Source: Fusobacteriaceae bacterium (GTDB lineage Bacteria > Fusobacteriota > Fusobacteriia > Fusobacteriales > Fusobacteriaceae). From it: DNA of 39,191 nucleotides. The stretch spans positions 1-39,191 of the forward strand of contig JAISST010000086.1 of the NCBI GenBank assembly GCA_031272945.1, read 5' to 3'. The notes under the pieces are model-generated. The model was not told where the DNA came from, did no database searches, and saw only the letters and a program-made list of their open reading frames with translations. Positions 7,261 through 15,398 of the stretch are shown piece by piece. Every line of letters begins with the position of its first letter. The stretch's first letter is position 1. Position numbers and translations under genes: made by a program.

Positions 7261-7995
7261 ATGTGGATTGATCACGGCAAATATCTTGAACAGGAAGCGT
7301 TTTCGCGTTTGGGCGCGACCGCCCTCTGCGCGGGAAAATCTTTCGGCGACGCCAAATCGCTTACACCGGATCAGGTTACGGCCGCCCTCGAACTCGGAGG
7401 ACGCGTTCTCATTTCCACTTCTCAGACGCACGGAGACGCCATCGTGGCGGTCCGATCCCGGGAAAGAACTTTTTTCCCGGACTGCGACGGCTTATTGACC
7501 GACATGCCCGATGTCATCCTCTATATGAAATTTGCCGACTGTCTCCCGATTTTTTTTCTGGATCCCGAAAAACAGGTGATCGGAATCGTTCACGCCGGTT
7601 GGAAGGGAACCCTGGCCGAAATCGGGATCAAGGCCCTGGCGCTTATGGAAAGCGAATACCGCTGCGACAGAAGCAAAATCCTGATCGCCTTCGGCGTCGG
7701 CATTTCCGGAAGAAATTATGAGGTTTCCCCGGATTTTTACGGGAACTTCGCTTCGGAATTCGGAAAGACCTTTGCCGACCTCTCTTTTCTGTATTTCAAA
7801 AAAAAATTATACTTTGACAATCAAAAATTCAACCGTCTCAATTTCTTGAGAGCCGGAATACCGCCGGAACACATTTTTTCCAATGATCGCTGTACTTTTG
7901 CGGATCCCCGTTTCTTCTCCTATCGAAGAGAAAAAAACAATCCCGGCAGAAACGCGGGGATTATTTACAGAACGGATCTATCGGGAGAGCGGTAG
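7261..7995 (+). CDS. pgeF: Laccase-domain protein PgeF/YfiH (peptidoglycan editing factor)
   Basis: 244 residues of the multi-copper polyphenol oxidase (YfiH) family. The three conserved metal ligands are visible: His57 in SQTHGD, Cys94 in FADCLPIFF and His111 in HAGWKG. In E. coli, PgeF limits misincorporation of non-canonical amino acids into peptidoglycan precursors. Relatives are also reported as purine nucleoside phosphorylases, so the precise reaction is open. I start at ATG 7261 because a G-rich ribosome site (7249-7254) lies just upstream; the in-frame ATG 7231 would sit inside the ferredoxin terminator. Its end converges with yigZ, with an 8-base gap. Confidence 0.9.
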   Translation: MWIDHGKYLEQEAFSRLGATALCAGKSFGDAKSLTPDQVTAALELGGRVLISTSQTHGDAIVAVRSRERTFFPDCDGLLTDMPDVILYMKFADCLPIFFLDPEKQVIGIVHAGWKGTLAEIGIKALALMESEYRCDRSKILIAFGVGISGRNYEVSPDFYGNFASEFGKTFADLSFLYFKKKLYFDNQKFNRLNFLRAGIPPEHIFSNDRCTFADPRFFSYRREKNNPGRNAGIIYRTDLSGER

Positions 7996-8005
7996 AAAGG
8001 CTCTC
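7985..8005. terminator. Hairpin shared by convergent pgeF and yigZ ends
   Basis: GAGAGC (7985-7990) and GCTCTC (8000-8005) form a 6-bp stem spanning both stop codons. There is no T-run, so it may be a 3'-end stabilising structure rather than a terminator. Confidence 0.35.
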
Positions 8006-8582
8006 ACAACTCCAGCAAAAAAATATTTTTGACGTTGCGCAATCTTTCCAGCGCCTCCGGGGAAATTTTGACTTTGTAGGCAACATTTTCCGCAAATCCT
8101 TTTTCCAGGACCTCCGCGGCGTCCTCCCGCAGGATTCCCTCGACCTCTTCCACCTTGTCATAAGGTATTTCCAGAAGCCAGACGCTTTTTTCGATATAGT
8201 CGCGGATTCCGGCCTCCTGTACGGCCATTTTCGCGCAGCGGGCGTAACTCCGGATCAAGCCGCCGGCGCCCAGTTTGATTCCGCCGAAGTACCGCGTCGC
8301 GACCAGAACCACATTGCCGACCTCCATCCGGGTCAACACGTCTCCCATGGGCTTTCCCGCCGTACCCGAAGGCTCTCCGTCATCGTCCGTTTTATAATAT
8401 TCCTGTCCCTTCTCCACAAGCCGATAGACGCTGCAATGATGCGTAGCATCCGGGTAAATTGCCCTTACGGAAGCTAAAAATTGCTCCGCTTCGTCTCTTG
8501 TGGCGACGGATTTGACCGATCCGATAAACTTTGATTTTCTTTCCTCAAAATAAACGCGGGCCTCTTTTCCCACAGTTTTCAC
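8004..8582 (-). CDS. yigZ: YigZ/IMPACT family protein
   Basis: 192 residues of the UPF0029/IMPACT family, with YFEERKSKFIGSV at the N-terminus, DDDGEPSGTAGKPM and VLVATRYFGGIKLGAGGLIR in the first domain, and the typical second ferredoxin-like domain after residue about 130. Eukaryotic IMPACT regulates Gcn2; the bacterial members are thought to act in translation-related control but are not well defined. The start is GTG at 8582, given by AAGGAGGT five bases upstream. The start codon overlaps the comEC-like stop by four bases (GTGA), so translation is probably coupled to that gene. Confidence 0.92.
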   Translation of the reverse strand: MKTVGKEARVYFEERKSKFIGSVKSVATRDEAEQFLASVRAIYPDATHHCSVYRLVEKGQEYYKTDDDGEPSGTAGKPMGDVLTRMEVGNVVLVATRYFGGIKLGAGGLIRSYARCAKMAVQEAGIRDYIEKSVWLLEIPYDKVEEVEGILREDAAEVLEKGFAENVAYKVKISPEALERLRNVKNIFLLEL

Positions 8583-9946
8583 GATGGACCTCCTTTCCCG
8601 TCTTTGACCACAAGCCCCTCTCCGCGGAACCTGATGTTTTCCTCTTTATATTTGCGGTAAAAAATGAAAGCAAAAAGCGCTCCGTAAAAACCCCAAAGAG
8701 CAAAATCCGGCATTTGAAACGGCGCATTCAGCGTAAGCCAGGGCAGGCGGTGAAAGCGCTGCAACAGCCACATAAATATGGCGTAAGCCGGTTCCGCAAG
8801 GGGGATGAGGAGTTGTCCCAGACCGAAGTTCGAAAGCAGCAGACAGCCGAAGGCAAGGGATATAAAGACGCTCCCCACCGGCAACATCACAAGATTCGTC
8901 AAAAAGGCCAGAAAAGGAATCGCCTCAAATTCCCGGATCAGAATCGGGGTCAGAAAAAACTGGATGGTCAGCGTGAGACAGACAAAGTTCAACCATTTCG
9001 CTTTTCCGATTCGCGCGGTTTTTTTCACGAGCGGATAGAAACTTACGATGGCCGCCACCGCCAGATAGGATAATTTGAGGGATACTTCCCGTAAAACCGG
9101 CGGGTTGATGAACATACCCAAAAGCAGACTTGCCGCCAGGGATTTTTCCGTATCCACATTTTCGTAGAGCAATTTTCCGAGGGTTGTGATCACAACCATG
9201 GTCCATGCGCGGCTGAGGGAAGGGGAATTTTTCACCCCGGCGAAATAGACCGTAATGGCCGCGAGGACCAGTAAATAACGCTTGTTGCGCATAATGGGCA
9301 ATTTACTCGCGGCGAAGAGCATAAAGGTAAAGACAAGCCCGATGTGAAGCCCTGAAAGAGCCAGCAGATGAGAGGTTCCCGTATAGGAGAACAACGCCCG
9401 GGTATCCCTGTCCAGACGGCCCGCATCGCCCAGCACGACGGCCATAAAAAGATTCCGGAAGGCCAGGGTCGTGTTTTCCGTGAGAGATTCCGCTTTCCGG
9501 ATAAAATAGCGGGCGACAGGGTTGGGCGGACGAAGCGCCGCTTCCTCTTTCGCGATCGTATAAGTGAGCGTATCGGCGAAACGCTCTATTTTCGTGACGG
9601 ATCCCGTGATGTCGTAACGGCCGTCCCGTATATAGGCCACTTTGCAATAACTCTTCCGCAGGGGAACCTTGCCATGCATCTTTTCGATCCGTCCGCGCCC
9701 GTCGGCCAGATCCGCCAGAACCGATATCCTCTCGCCCACGGCGTAAGAAGCGTCGCTGACCAGGGTCAGCAACCGCAGGCAAAATAAAACGGGGGCGAAA
9801 AAAAGGAGGATTCTGTTTTTTTTCAGGCCGAGCGCGCAGAAAAGCCCGGAAAGCAGGCTGAAAGCAATTCCGGCGTAGAAGCCGCCGTAATGGAAGGCGA
9901 CAAAAGAGAAAAAACATTCCAATGACAGGATGTAGATAAGTTCCAT
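8579..9946 (-). CDS. ComEC/Rec2-family membrane protein lacking the nuclease-like domain
   Basis: 455-residue polytopic membrane protein. A short N-terminal soluble part (about residues 80-150, DUF4131/OB-like) is followed by the Competence domain, with the hallmark SYTGTSHLLALSGLHIGLVF (about 190-210) and many helices to the end. ComEC forms the inner-membrane channel for single-stranded DNA in natural transformation. Full-length ComEC is usually 700-800 residues with a C-terminal metallo-beta-lactamase domain; that domain is absent here and the protein ends normally, so it resembles the short ComEC relatives. It follows the symporter gene by 36 bases with a weak GAGG site, and overlaps yigZ. 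A transformation role is inferred, not shown. Confidence 0.85.
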   Translation of the reverse strand: MELIYILSLECFFSFVAFHYGGFYAGIAFSLLSGLFCALGLKKNRILLFFAPVLFCLRLLTLVSDASYAVGERISVLADLADGRGRIEKMHGKVPLRKSYCKVAYIRDGRYDITGSVTKIERFADTLTYTIAKEEAALRPPNPVARYFIRKAESLTENTTLAFRNLFMAVVLGDAGRLDRDTRALFSYTGTSHLLALSGLHIGLVFTFMLFAASKLPIMRNKRYLLVLAAITVYFAGVKNSPSLSRAWTMVVITTLGKLLYENVDTEKSLAASLLLGMFINPPVLREVSLKLSYLAVAAIVSFYPLVKKTARIGKAKWLNFVCLTLTIQFFLTPILIREFEAIPFLAFLTNLVMLPVGSVFISLAFGCLLLSNFGLGQLLIPLAEPAYAIFMWLLQRFHRLPWLTLNAPFQMPDFALWGFYGALFAFIFYRKYKEENIRFRGEGLVVKDGKGGPS

Positions 9947-9982
9947 GATACCCTCACTTGGATTCGTCTGATTTTGTTGCTA

Positions 9983-11311
9983 TCATTCCTCATAATTATA
10001 ATAAAACACAAAGGAAATAATGAAAGCCGCCGCCGATACCAGCGTCGTCAGATAGATGCCGCTTTTCTCCACATTGGCCCCCACGCCTGTAACCGCTTCC
10101 CGAAGCCCCGCGCCGCCTCCCGATACCAGGAGGATCGGAAGAACCAGGATCGACAACATGAACGCCATCTTGAGAAAGAAACCCTGAATCCCGAAACAAA
10201 CCCCTTCGATATGGTAGCCGCTCGTTTTGCTGATCCTGGCGCCGATCTCGCTCAGCATGGCCGGCGGAAATATGAAGGCCGCCCCGGCGATGGGGATTCC
10301 CATCAGCGCAAAGAGGACAAATCCGTATTTTCCCGGAAATACCTTCCCCAAGAAGAACAAAAGCACGGTAAATCCGGTCAAAAGCGTCAGGCAAATCAGC
10401 ATGATCCGGCGATAGCCGTATTTTTTGGAAAGCCGGTTTGTGGGATAAAAGAACAGCGCCGACATACCGAATAAAATCGCGGAGGCCAGGGTGATGGCCC
10501 CTTTTCCGTATCCCATAATATCCTCGACGATATAGTTCATGACCGCCCGCAAATTGTTGAAGCCCACAAAGAAAAACAAGAGGCCGAAGAGATAGAATAT
10601 AAAAGCCCGGTTGCGGAAGAGGACGCCCATGGTTTCCCTGAAACTGGCGGAAGAAGCGCTTCCCGTCGAATACTTGCGTTCGGGGACTTTCCAGACCGTG
10701 ACGAGCCCGCCCATAAGACAGAGGACGCAAAGGGCGCCCACCATCCCCCGGATCCCGAATGCGACGTCATTTCCGCCGATGATTTTAATCAAAACCCCCG
10801 GCAGGATCATGGCGATTGCCGTGTAAACGAGCCGGAAAATGGACTGCCACGTGGAAAGATTGAGTCTTGTCTCCGGCGTATTGCCGATTTCCGGGATCAA
10901 GGCGTTATAGGGCGCTCCTACGATCGTATAGAACGTGAAAAAGAGGGAACCCGTCGCGGCCAGATACAGAAAACGCATGGTCTCATTCCCCGCGGGCGGA
11001 TAAAAGAAGGCCGCCGTCGTCACCGCCAGCGGCAGAGAACCGACGGCAATAAATGGAATCCGTCTGCCCCAGCGACTGTTGAATTTATCCGACAAAAAAC
11101 CCACGAGAGGGTCCGTCACCATATCCACGAAACGGGATATCACAAGGGCGAGAGAAATCAAGATCGGCGCCATGACCGGTTTCAATCCGGAATTTTCCGG
11201 CGGCAGATAAAAATACAACAGCCATTGGGAAAAAATCTGATCCACAATGGCGTAACTGACGCCGATCCCGTAAAAAATCTGCACGCTGAGCGGTACTTTT
11301 TTCAGTTCCAT
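9983..11311 (-). CDS. GPH-family (MFS_2) sugar/cation symporter
   Basis: 442-residue inner-membrane transporter with about twelve helices. The N-terminal half has DQIFSQWLLYFYLPP and the conserved loop FVDMVTDPLVGFLSDKFNSR followed by WGRRIPF, typical of glycoside-pentoside-hexuronide:cation symporters such as MelB. Substrate cannot be assigned, and no glycosidase or regulator is adjacent. ATG 11311 has AAGGAGG within the end of tmcAL, and the two genes overlap by 10 bases, so they are one operon. An odd partner for a tRNA-modifying enzyme, but such overlaps often reflect compact organisation only. Confidence 0.88.
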   Translation of the reverse strand: MELKKVPLSVQIFYGIGVSYAIVDQIFSQWLLYFYLPPENSGLKPVMAPILISLALVISRFVDMVTDPLVGFLSDKFNSRWGRRIPFIAVGSLPLAVTTAAFFYPPAGNETMRFLYLAATGSLFFTFYTIVGAPYNALIPEIGNTPETRLNLSTWQSIFRLVYTAIAMILPGVLIKIIGGNDVAFGIRGMVGALCVLCLMGGLVTVWKVPERKYSTGSASSASFRETMGVLFRNRAFIFYLFGLLFFFVGFNNLRAVMNYIVEDIMGYGKGAITLASAILFGMSALFFYPTNRLSKKYGYRRIMLICLTLLTGFTVLLFFLGKVFPGKYGFVLFALMGIPIAGAAFIFPPAMLSEIGARISKTSGYHIEGVCFGIQGFFLKMAFMLSILVLPILLVSGGGAGLREAVTGVGANVEKSGIYLTTLVSAAAFIISFVFYYNYEE

Positions 11312-12468
11312 CGCGAATCCTCCTTAAAACAAGTCTCTTCTATCGTTTTATAAATAATCTCCGCTGTTCTTGAAAAACGCAGCAGTCTAAGTTGCTTGGC
11401 CGAAAGCTTTTTCGTGATATTCCGATAAGTTGTGAAAAGGATCGGAAGTTGCCCATGTTTCGATTGTCCGGATGGTCTTGATCGTTTTAATTCACGCAGA
11501 TAGGCCTGCCCGATATGGTCCCAAGCCAGAATGCGCACATAGGGGATTTCTTCCCGGGCAAGATCCGTCAATTCCCGCGTCAGTCCCGTAAGCGCATGGG
11601 TCAAAATCCGTTGGGTCCTTCCGATCGTCAGTCTTTTCGTCAAAATTTCCCGAAAAAACGTTTGGTAATCAGTAGCTTTCCAGGCGGCTTCGTAAAGCCT
11701 GTTCCCGTAGCCTTCCTCCACATCCTGAATAAAGGGCAGGGCGTCAGGGTCTTTTAGGATCCGCAGTCGGAGAAAGGGGTACAGGAAGCGCCAGTTCATC
11801 CAGGGTCTTTTTAGAAGGGCATGGGAGATTTCGGGAAGAAAATCCCGCGGATCCTCTCCCTTTTCTTTCATTGCCCGGATACTGAACCCGCTCGCGAATT
11901 TTTCCGCCCGATTCAAGTCATAGCAGCCGTTTTTTTCCCTTTTGATGACCGCTGCTTCCATAGGGCTTTGAAGTCTTTCAAGCGCCCGCAGGTACTCCAC
12001 GCCCAGGATGTCGTTTGACAGCAGGGGAAGTCCGCCGTCGGCGGCGGCAAAAGCGTCGGGATAAGAGACGCCTTCTTTGAGGGCGTTCCGCAGCTTTGTC
12101 CGGAAGGCCTCCGTTTCCGCGAAACGCGCTTTTTCCCGCAACAATGTCAAATCCGCCGTTTCCGATCCGAACACGAAGCGCGCGCAACCCAGGGCGTCCA
12201 GAATGCCGACTGCTCCAAAAGCAAATATTTCCGCGCTTTGCGTCGAATAAAAGGGGGGAAGCTCCGCCACGAGATTCACGCCCGCCTCCACGGCAAGCCC
12301 GGCCCGCAGTTCTTTGCAAGCGATTGCCGGTTCTCCCCGCTGCACAAAGTCTCCGCTCATGACGGCAACGAGCACGGCGTCCTGATTGGCGGCTCTTGCC
12401 TTTTGTAAATGAAAGAGATGTCCTTTATGAAGGGGGTTGTATTCAACGATAATGCCCGTGGCTTCCAC
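11302..12468 (-). CDS. tmcAL: tRNA(Met) cytidine acetate ligase TmcAL (YlbM family)
   Basis: 388 residues. It begins MEATGIIVEYNPLHKGHLFH, containing the nucleotidyltransferase HxGH motif (HKGH, residues 14-17). AVMSGDFVQRGEPAI, NLVAELPPFYSTQSAEIFAFG and LSNDILGVEYLRAL follow, all characteristic of TmcAL. The enzyme adenylates acetate and transfers it to C34 of elongator tRNA-Met to make ac4C, in the cytoplasm. The open frame extends upstream through a tRNA gene, but GGAGGCG directly before GTG 12468 and the family's N-terminus fix the start there. It overlaps the symporter gene by 10 bases. Any transcript entering from the tRNA gene must pass a terminator. Confidence 0.93.
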   Translation of the reverse strand: MEATGIIVEYNPLHKGHLFHLQKARAANQDAVLVAVMSGDFVQRGEPAIACKELRAGLAVEAGVNLVAELPPFYSTQSAEIFAFGAVGILDALGCARFVFGSETADLTLLREKARFAETEAFRTKLRNALKEGVSYPDAFAAADGGLPLLSNDILGVEYLRALERLQSPMEAAVIKREKNGCYDLNRAEKFASGFSIRAMKEKGEDPRDFLPEISHALLKRPWMNWRFLYPFLRLRILKDPDALPFIQDVEEGYGNRLYEAAWKATDYQTFFREILTKRLTIGRTQRILTHALTGLTRELTDLAREEIPYVRILAWDHIGQAYLRELKRSRPSGQSKHGQLPILFTTYRNITKKLSAKQLRLLRFSRTAEIIYKTIEETCFKEDSRWN

Positions 12469-12486
12469 AGCGCCTCCGATATTGCC

Positions 12487-12515
12487 AAAAAAATGCCGGT
12501 TTAAAGAAAACCGGC
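12487..12515 (-). terminator. Terminator of the tRNA-Glu gene
   Basis: On the minus strand GCCGGTTT pairs with AAACCGGC (8 bp, 5-base loop; 12495-12502 with 12508-12515) and is followed by seven T (12487-12493). Strong intrinsic terminator. Confidence 0.85.
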
Positions 12516-12530
12516 GTATGATAGCGGTAT

Positions 12531-12605
12531 TGGTAGCCCCAAGGGGAGTCAAACCCCTGTCTGCAGAGTGAGAATCTGCCGTCCTAATCGCTAGACTATG
12601 GGGCC
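12531..12605 (-). tRNA. tRNA-Glu (anticodon CUC)
   Basis: 75 bases including an encoded CCA. The acceptor arms GGCCCCA and TGGGGCT pair over seven positions with a terminal G-T. The anticodon arm is GCAGA-TTCTCAC-TCTGC, giving anticodon CTC (GAG codons). The T arm is CAGGGGTTTGACTCCCCTT-like. Discriminator base is A. It has its own promoter and terminator and stands alone, not in a tRNA cluster. Confidence 0.95.
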
Positions 12606-12634
12606 ACATCAATATTTTTTGTCCAGCGAATTAT

Positions 12635-12663
12635 ATTATACACTATTTTTGAGATCTTGTAAA
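12635..12663 (-). promoter_or_regulatory. Promoter of tRNA-Glu
   Basis: On the minus strand TTTACA (12658-12663), 17 bases and TATAAT (12635-12640), about 30 bases before the tRNA 5' end. Confidence 0.75.
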
Positions 12664-12941
12664 ATCTTTTCTGCTTAATTTTGCATATTTTTACATATTT
12701 TTACATTTTTTTATTTTTTCCCCGGATTGAGGACGCGCAATGGGCGCCCCACAGTTGATCCGTAATTTGCTTATAGAAAACAATAGACTCGTTTGCGAAC
12801 AAGTCTATTGTTTTTAAAAGATACTATATTAAAGCGTGTGAGAGCTTCCGGATGGATCGCTTCATATGAGCAAGGTAACGCCATTTCATAATTAAAGACT
12901 ATCACATCTGCGCGCGAAAGTCAATAAAGAAATGGAAATTT
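12664..12941. other. Intergenic region between rpsT and tRNA-Glu
   Basis: No ORF with a ribosome site. It holds T-rich tracts at 12664-12720, a short G+C-rich patch around 12722-12755, the hairpin at 12777-12814, and about 127 bases (12815-12941) between that hairpin and the rpsT stop. This last segment could be an unusually long rpsT 3' UTR or a small RNA; I see no promoter for it on the plus strand. Confidence 0.5.
12777..12814. terminator. Perfect 13-bp hairpin, probable rpsT terminator
   Basis: AAAACAATAGACT (12777-12789) pairs perfectly with AGTCTATTGTTTT (12802-12814) around a 12-base loop. The stem's own ends supply T-runs on both strands, so it could terminate in either direction. 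rpsT is the nearest gene reading into it. Confidence 0.65.
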
Positions 12942-13214
12942 TTATCGGGCCGCGCCAATTGCGTTGACTTTGGCCGCCAGTCTGGACTTTTTTCGCGAAG
13001 CGGTATTCTTCTTCAAGATCCCTTTGCTGACCGCTTTGTCCAACTCTTTATAAGCAATGGATAAAGCGGCGTTGGAAGCTTCCGTATCATTTGTCCCTAC
13101 GGCTGCCACCACTTTCTTCGCCATGGTCTTTACCCGTGTCTTGACCGCCTGATTTCTCACTCTGTGCTTTTCTGCAGTCACGATTCTCTTTTTAGCGGAT
13201 TTGGAATGTGCCAA
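12942..13214 (-). CDS. rpsT: 30S ribosomal protein S20
   Basis: 90-residue basic protein, mostly helical: MAHSKSAKKRIVTAEKHRVR at the start, then LDKAVSKGILKKNTASRKKS, the conserved S20 segment. S20 binds 16S rRNA early in 30S assembly. The start codon is TTG at 13214, with AGGAGG at 13221-13226 and no nearby alternative. E. coli rpsT also uses TTG, and there the weak codon takes part in autoregulation; the same is plausible here. Single-gene transcript with a good promoter at 13329-13357 and a hairpin downstream. Confidence 0.97.
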   Translation of the reverse strand: MAHSKSAKKRIVTAEKHRVRNQAVKTRVKTMAKKVVAAVGTNDTEASNAALSIAYKELDKAVSKGILKKNTASRKKSRLAAKVNAIGAAR

Positions 13215-13328
13215 AACAAACCTCCTGTATTGATCTTTCTTTTCATAACATCATAAAACAAACAAACCTCGCATTTGTCTGCCTTAAGTTACAAAGAAAC
13301 ACTTTTTTTTGTACAATGGACCAAACAT

Positions 13329-13357
13329 ATTCTATCATATTTTTTAAAAAAAGTAAA
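13329..13357 (-). promoter_or_regulatory. Promoter of rpsT
   Basis: On the minus strand TTTACT (13352-13357), 17 bases and TAGAAT (13329-13334). The spacer is a T6A6 tract, which may bend the DNA. The 5' leader would be about 105 bases. Confidence 0.65.
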
Positions 13358-13396
13358 ATATTTTCTTATTTTTTCCTGTTTTTTCCTATTTTTTTC

Positions 13397-14524
13397 CTAT
13401 TTTTTCAGAGCCAGCGGCATGACGATGTAGATGTATTTTTTGGCGGGACTCGTGATCCGTACCGATGTGCCGGCGTTTACCATTTCCATGATGATCGTGT
13501 CGTCTTTGTCGAGATTTTGCACAAAGTCCAGGATGAACTTCGTGTTGAGGGCGATTTTGATGGGCTCCCCTTCGTAGGCCACCTTGACGGTTTCCGTGAT
13601 TTTCGCGAGATCGTTGGCGCCCTCGATGAGCATCTCGTCGCCGTTAAAGTCCAGGGTTGCGCCGTATCTGGATTCCTGGTTATTCCGGACGAAAATCAGT
13701 ACCCGGCGCAAAAGCATGGAAAAATCTATATTTTTGATCGTCAATTTTTTGTCGTAGCTTCCGTTGTCCAGGATCTGGCGATAGTTGGGAAAACTCATGT
13801 CCACCATCCGACTGATGGTCAGGGTAACGCCGAGTTTGAAAAAGATCTTTCCATCGATAGCGTAAAATTTGACTTCCGTATCCTCATTGCTCCGGAAGAG
13901 TTTTACGAGGGAATCCACTGTGGAATAGGGAATGCTGAGACTTACGGGCTCGTTGACGGCCTCGAGGGCGTTTTCTATATAGGTCATCCGGAACGTATCC
14001 GTCGAAATAAACTTGATGACATTGTCCTCGCTCTCGACCCGCACGCAGTTGATGGCGATATTTTCGGAGGAAACGGAGGCGGAAAACTTTACTTTTTCCA
14101 GGATATCCGCCAGATCTTTCGCTTTGGCGCTGAAATTTTCTTTGTTTTGATCAAAATCCACGTCGACGGGAATTTTGGGATAATCATCCGGATTCATCAG
14201 CGTAAATTCCGAGGAAGAATCCTCGTTCTCAATCAGAAGATTGTTTTCATTGAAACTCAGGGTGATCTCGGCGTCATTCAGTTCATTGACATACTCGTAC
14301 ACCATCTGGTGCTGGAAGACGATCCGTCCTTCCTCGATGACGTCATCGCAGGGGACGACAGTCGTTATGGTCGTTTCCAGATTTGTGCCGCAAAAAAACA
14401 GTTCGTTTTTTCTTGTTTCCATGTACGTACAGGAAATAATGGGTTTGACTTTGTTCTCAACGATCGCTTTCTCCACGGTTCGGATTCCGTTTAAAAAACC
14501 TGCCCTGCTCACTTTTAATATCAC
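13397..14524 (-). CDS. dnaN: DNA polymerase III beta subunit (sliding clamp)
   Basis: 375 residues, the usual length. Three clamp domains: the N-terminal MILKVSRAGFLNGIRTVEKA, the middle with FSASVSSENIAINCVRVE and ISTDTFRMTYIE, and the C-terminal one ending YIYIVMPLAL, the conserved end that contributes to the partner-binding pocket. The dimeric ring tethers the replicase and repair factors to DNA. Start is GTG 14524 after AGGAGG. It is last in a run headed by the HsdR-like gene, 49 bases after the sigma-factor gene, and is not next to dnaA; I see no cluster of DnaA boxes here. Three TAGGAAAAAA-like units follow the stop. Confidence 0.96.
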   Translation of the reverse strand: MILKVSRAGFLNGIRTVEKAIVENKVKPIISCTYMETRKNELFFCGTNLETTITTVVPCDDVIEEGRIVFQHQMVYEYVNELNDAEITLSFNENNLLIENEDSSSEFTLMNPDDYPKIPVDVDFDQNKENFSAKAKDLADILEKVKFSASVSSENIAINCVRVESEDNVIKFISTDTFRMTYIENALEAVNEPVSLSIPYSTVDSLVKLFRSNEDTEVKFYAIDGKIFFKLGVTLTISRMVDMSFPNYRQILDNGSYDKKLTIKNIDFSMLLRRVLIFVRNNQESRYGATLDFNGDEMLIEGANDLAKITETVKVAYEGEPIKIALNTKFILDFVQNLDKDDTIIMEMVNAGTSVRITSPAKKYIYIVMPLALKK

Positions 14525-14573
14525 TTTTTTTCCTCCTGAAAATCTTTTTTCATTCCTTTATCAGTCTTGCCGC

Positions 14574-15395
14574 TTAAAGCATCCGTTCCTGCAATTCCTT
14601 GGAGTATTTGCTCCGGAGCTTTTGCAGCGTCCGTTTTTCGATCTGCCGCACGCGCTCCCGGGTGATATTGAATTCATTGCCGATTTCTTCAAGCGTATGA
14701 ATCTCATAGCCGTCCAGCCCGAAACGCAGTTTCAATATTTCCTTCTCCCGTTCATTCAGGGCGTTTACCATGTCAATGACCTGTTTTCTGCCCATTTCCT
14801 CGATGACCTTGTCTTCGAGGGAACTCCCTTCCTCGTTGATCAGCGTATCTTCCAAAAAAATGTCTTCCCCGATGGACATATTGAGCGACATGGTATCCTG
14901 AAAATCCAGCAGGATTTTTTCCACCTTGGAAGGATTGATGTCCAGATCGCCGGAAATCCGGTCAATGGAGGGGTAGAATCCGTCTTCTTTTATTTTCGCC
15001 ATGATGTAGCGGTTGACGCGGTTTAACAAGTCATGCCGGTAGGAGGGAATCCGGATATCCCTGCCTTTGTTAATGACCGCCTTGCTGATGGCCTGTTTGA
15101 TCCACCAGACCGCGTAGGTGGAAAAGCGGAAGCCCTTCCGGATATCAAATTTTTCTATGGCGTGAATTAAGCCGAAATTCCCTTCGCTGATCAAATCAAT
15201 AAAACTCATGCCCTTTTTCGTATAGCCTTTCGCGATATTGACCACAAGACGTAAATTCGATAAAATAAGCTGGTTCTTGGCCTCCGGATCTCCCTCTCTT
15301 ATTTTTTTCAACAAATCCAACTCTTCGTCTTTGTCAAGAACTCTGTATTTTCTGATATCTTCCAGATAAAGGGAAATCAAGTCCCGTTCTTCCAT
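14574..15395 (-). CDS. RpoD/SigA-related sigma-70 family factor (short, no region 1.1)
   Basis: 273 residues. It has region 1.2 (DLISLYLEDIRKYRVL), a full region 2 (NLRLVVNIAKGY, FIDLISEGNFGLIHAIEKFD, FRFSTYAVWWIKQAI), region 3 and a region 4 helix-turn-helix (LEEIGNEFNITRERVRQIEK). It lacks the acidic region 1.1 and the long non-conserved insert of large primary sigma factors. This could be the organism's primary factor in reduced form or a group 2 (RpoS-like) alternative factor; the -35 and -10 boxes seen in this window fit either. ATG 15395 lies 3 bases after the gpsA stop, with AAAGGGG as ribosome site, so it is co-transcribed with gpsA. Confidence 0.93.
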   Translation of the reverse strand: MEERDLISLYLEDIRKYRVLDKDEELDLLKKIREGDPEAKNQLILSNLRLVVNIAKGYTKKGMSFIDLISEGNFGLIHAIEKFDIRKGFRFSTYAVWWIKQAISKAVINKGRDIRIPSYRHDLLNRVNRYIMAKIKEDGFYPSIDRISGDLDINPSKVEKILLDFQDTMSLNMSIGEDIFLEDTLINEEGSSLEDKVIEEMGRKQVIDMVNALNEREKEILKLRFGLDGYEIHTLEEIGNEFNITRERVRQIEKRTLQKLRSKYSKELQERML

Positions 15396-15398
15396 AGC

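Noticed and set aside
12469-12612. N-terminal extension of tmcAL upstream of GTG 12468
   Set aside because: The extension would run through the tRNA-Glu terminator and the tRNA itself. GTG 12468 has a ribosome site and matches the family N-terminus.
13208-14494. 428-codon plus-strand frame over dnaN
   Set aside because: Antisense shadow of an unmistakable sliding clamp gene, with no ribosome site.
13397-14524. Replication origin near dnaN
   Set aside because: No dnaA, no cluster of DnaA-box-like sequences and no A+T-rich unwinding region with repeats next to it.
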